NCBI RefSeq assembly: GCF_000621665.1
Contig: NZ_JHXQ01000013.1
Coordinates: forward strand, 1 to 64,000
Source of the DNA: Allorhizobium undicola ORS 992 = ATCC 700741
Lineage (GTDB): Bacteria > Pseudomonadota > Alphaproteobacteria > Rhizobiales > Rhizobiaceae
DNA length: 64,000 bases
Direction: 5' to 3'
The notes below the pieces were generated by a model that had not been told where the DNA came from, did no database searches, and saw only the letters and a program-made list of their open reading frames with translations. This document shows positions 62,991-64,000 of this stretch, one piece after another (positions within the stretch are counted from its first letter, which is position 1; every line of letters starts with the position of its first letter). Both the position numbers and the translations under genes were made by a program.

Positions 62991-64000
62991 CCTTTCTCTG
63001 GAAGACCGAGGATCTGCTGCCAGCAATAGCCGGTCGCCCCATCGGAACCATGCCGCCGGGCATTACCGGCATTTCCATCGATAGCCGCTCGATCAAACCG
63101 GGAGAGGCGTTTTTCGCTATCAAGGGCGACCGCGTGGACGGGCATGATTTCGCCAGCATTGCCGTGGCCAATGGCGCCGCGCTGCTGATCGTCAACGAGG
63201 CGAAGCTGCCCGCACTCGGACGCCTGACCGTGCCGATGATCGTGGTGGATGATGTTCTGGCGGCGCTGGTGCGGCTGGCGCTTGCGGCCCGCGCCCGCTC
63301 CCATGCGCGCATCATTGCCGTAACGGGATCTGTCGGCAAGACCAGCACCAAGGAAATGCTGCGTCATGTGCTGGAGCCGTCGGGGGATGTCCATGCGGCG
63401 GTTGCCTCCTTCAACAATCACTGGGGCGTGCCGCTCACCCTGGCGCGGATGCCCGCGACGGCCCATTTCGGCGTGTTCGAAATCGGCATGAACCATCCGG
63501 GCGAAATCACGCCGCTGGTGAAGATGGTGCGCCCGCATGTGGCGATCATCACGACCATCGCGCCTGCCCATCTCGGCAATTTCAGCAGCATCGAGGAAAT
63601 TGCCGATGCCAAGGCGGAAATCTTCTGCGGGCTGGAGCCGGGCGGCGAAGTGCTGCTGAACCGCGACAATCCTTATTACGAGCATCTGGAACAGAAGGCG
63701 CTGGAGGCGGGTGTGCAGCACATCCACTCCTTCGGCCAGCATCCCCGCGCGGCCTTCCGGCTGGCCGAATTCGATGGCGGGCCGGAGCATTCCACCATCT
63801 GGGCGCTGATCGAGGGGGAAACCCGCGAGGTGCGAATCGGTGCGCCCGGTCGCCATATCGCCGAAAACGCCATGGCGGCGCTGGGAGCGGTGCGGCTGGT
63901 GGGCGCAGATCTCGATGCCGCCGCCGATGCCATGGCGACGCTTTCCGCCGTCAAGGGGCGCGGCCAGCGCCACCGGTTGAAGATCGGTACATCGACGCTG
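62987..64000 (+). CDS. murF: UDP-MurNAc-pentapeptide ligase MurF, 3' end missing
   Basis: Adds D-Ala-D-Ala to the UDP-MurNAc-tripeptide. The GTG at 62987 overlaps the murE stop by four bases. The 338 visible residues show [44 protein letters not shown], the ATP loop [16 protein letters not shown] (about 113-128), [25 protein letters not shown] and [23 protein letters not shown]. The gene runs off the window; full MurF is about 450-480 residues. Confidence 0.96.
   Translation, partial: MTFLWKTEDLLPAIAGRPIGTMPPGITGISIDSRSIKPGEAFFAIKGDRVDGHDFASIAVANGAALLIVNEAKLPALGRLTVPMIVVDDVLAALVRLALAARARSHARIIAVTGSVGKTSTKEMLRHVLEPSGDVHAAVASFNNHWGVPLTLARMPATAHFGVFEIGMNHPGEITPLVKMVRPHVAIITTIAPAHLGNFSSIEEIADAKAEIFCGLEPGGEVLLNRDNPYYEHLEQKALEAGVQHIHSFGQHPRAAFRLAEFDGGPEHSTIWALIEGETREVRIGAPGRHIAENAMAALGAVRLVGADLDAAADAMATLSAVKGRGQRHRLKIGTSTL

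Overview
The window looks like a chromosomal segment of a Rhizobiales bacterium, most likely Rhizobiaceae (Rhizobium/Agrobacterium type). The grounds are the high-GC coding sequence, Omp25/Omp31-type outer membrane proteins, a VirC1-like ParA ATPase, PPi-dependent phosphofructokinase, a btaAB betaine-lipid operon, an ArsR-methyltransferase regulator coupled to metF, and two families of rhizobial-type intergenic palindromes. No species can be named from the sequence alone.

Bases 1 to about 6010 are accessory DNA that is visibly AT-richer than the rest. They hold the 3' end of an IS5-type transposase, a broken hipA kinase gene, three hypothetical genes without recognisable relatives, an XRE repressor coupled to a small membrane protein, two small HTH (excisionase-like) genes and a tyrosine integrase. 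The integrase reading frame runs into the 3' end of a tRNA-Ile2(CAU) gene, which marks the right junction of an integrated element whose left junction lies outside the window.

From 6.2 to 56.8 kb the content is core or housekeeping DNA in short operons: envelope proteins (SIMPL protein, two tandem Omp paralogs, a nuclease), AGE-family sugar isomerase, metH, dehydrogenases, two chemoreceptors, an SBP-permease-permease-ATPase importer, an amino-acid/choline-type permease beside an iron-dependent dehydrogenase, an orphan ParA ATPase, an L,D-transpeptidase, RidA, RNase T2, the ABC-F protein EttA, the ArsR-methyltransferase/metF pair, several peptidoglycan hydrolases, btaBA, a serine hydrolase, PFP, a TerB-DnaJ protein coupled to an amidase, and an FAD oxidoreductase. 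From 56.9 kb on come rnpB and the start of the division and cell-wall (dcw) cluster: mraZ-rsmH-ftsL-ftsI-murE-murF, cut by the window end.

Some genes connect. A near-identical palindrome (ACATAAA-N6-TTTATRT) lies upstream of both metH and the ArsR-methyltransferase/metF operon, suggesting one methionine-cycle regulon; btaAB is a large SAM consumer in the same window. Six peptidoglycan hydrolases or cross-linkers are dispersed upstream of the dcw cluster. Four NCCCA boxes at exact 10-bp spacing upstream of mraZ look like an MraZ operator. Intergenic regions carry a 246-bp MITE-like element with terminal inverted repeats and a 9-bp target duplication, nested in a palindromic repeat, and a 60-bp tandem repeat.
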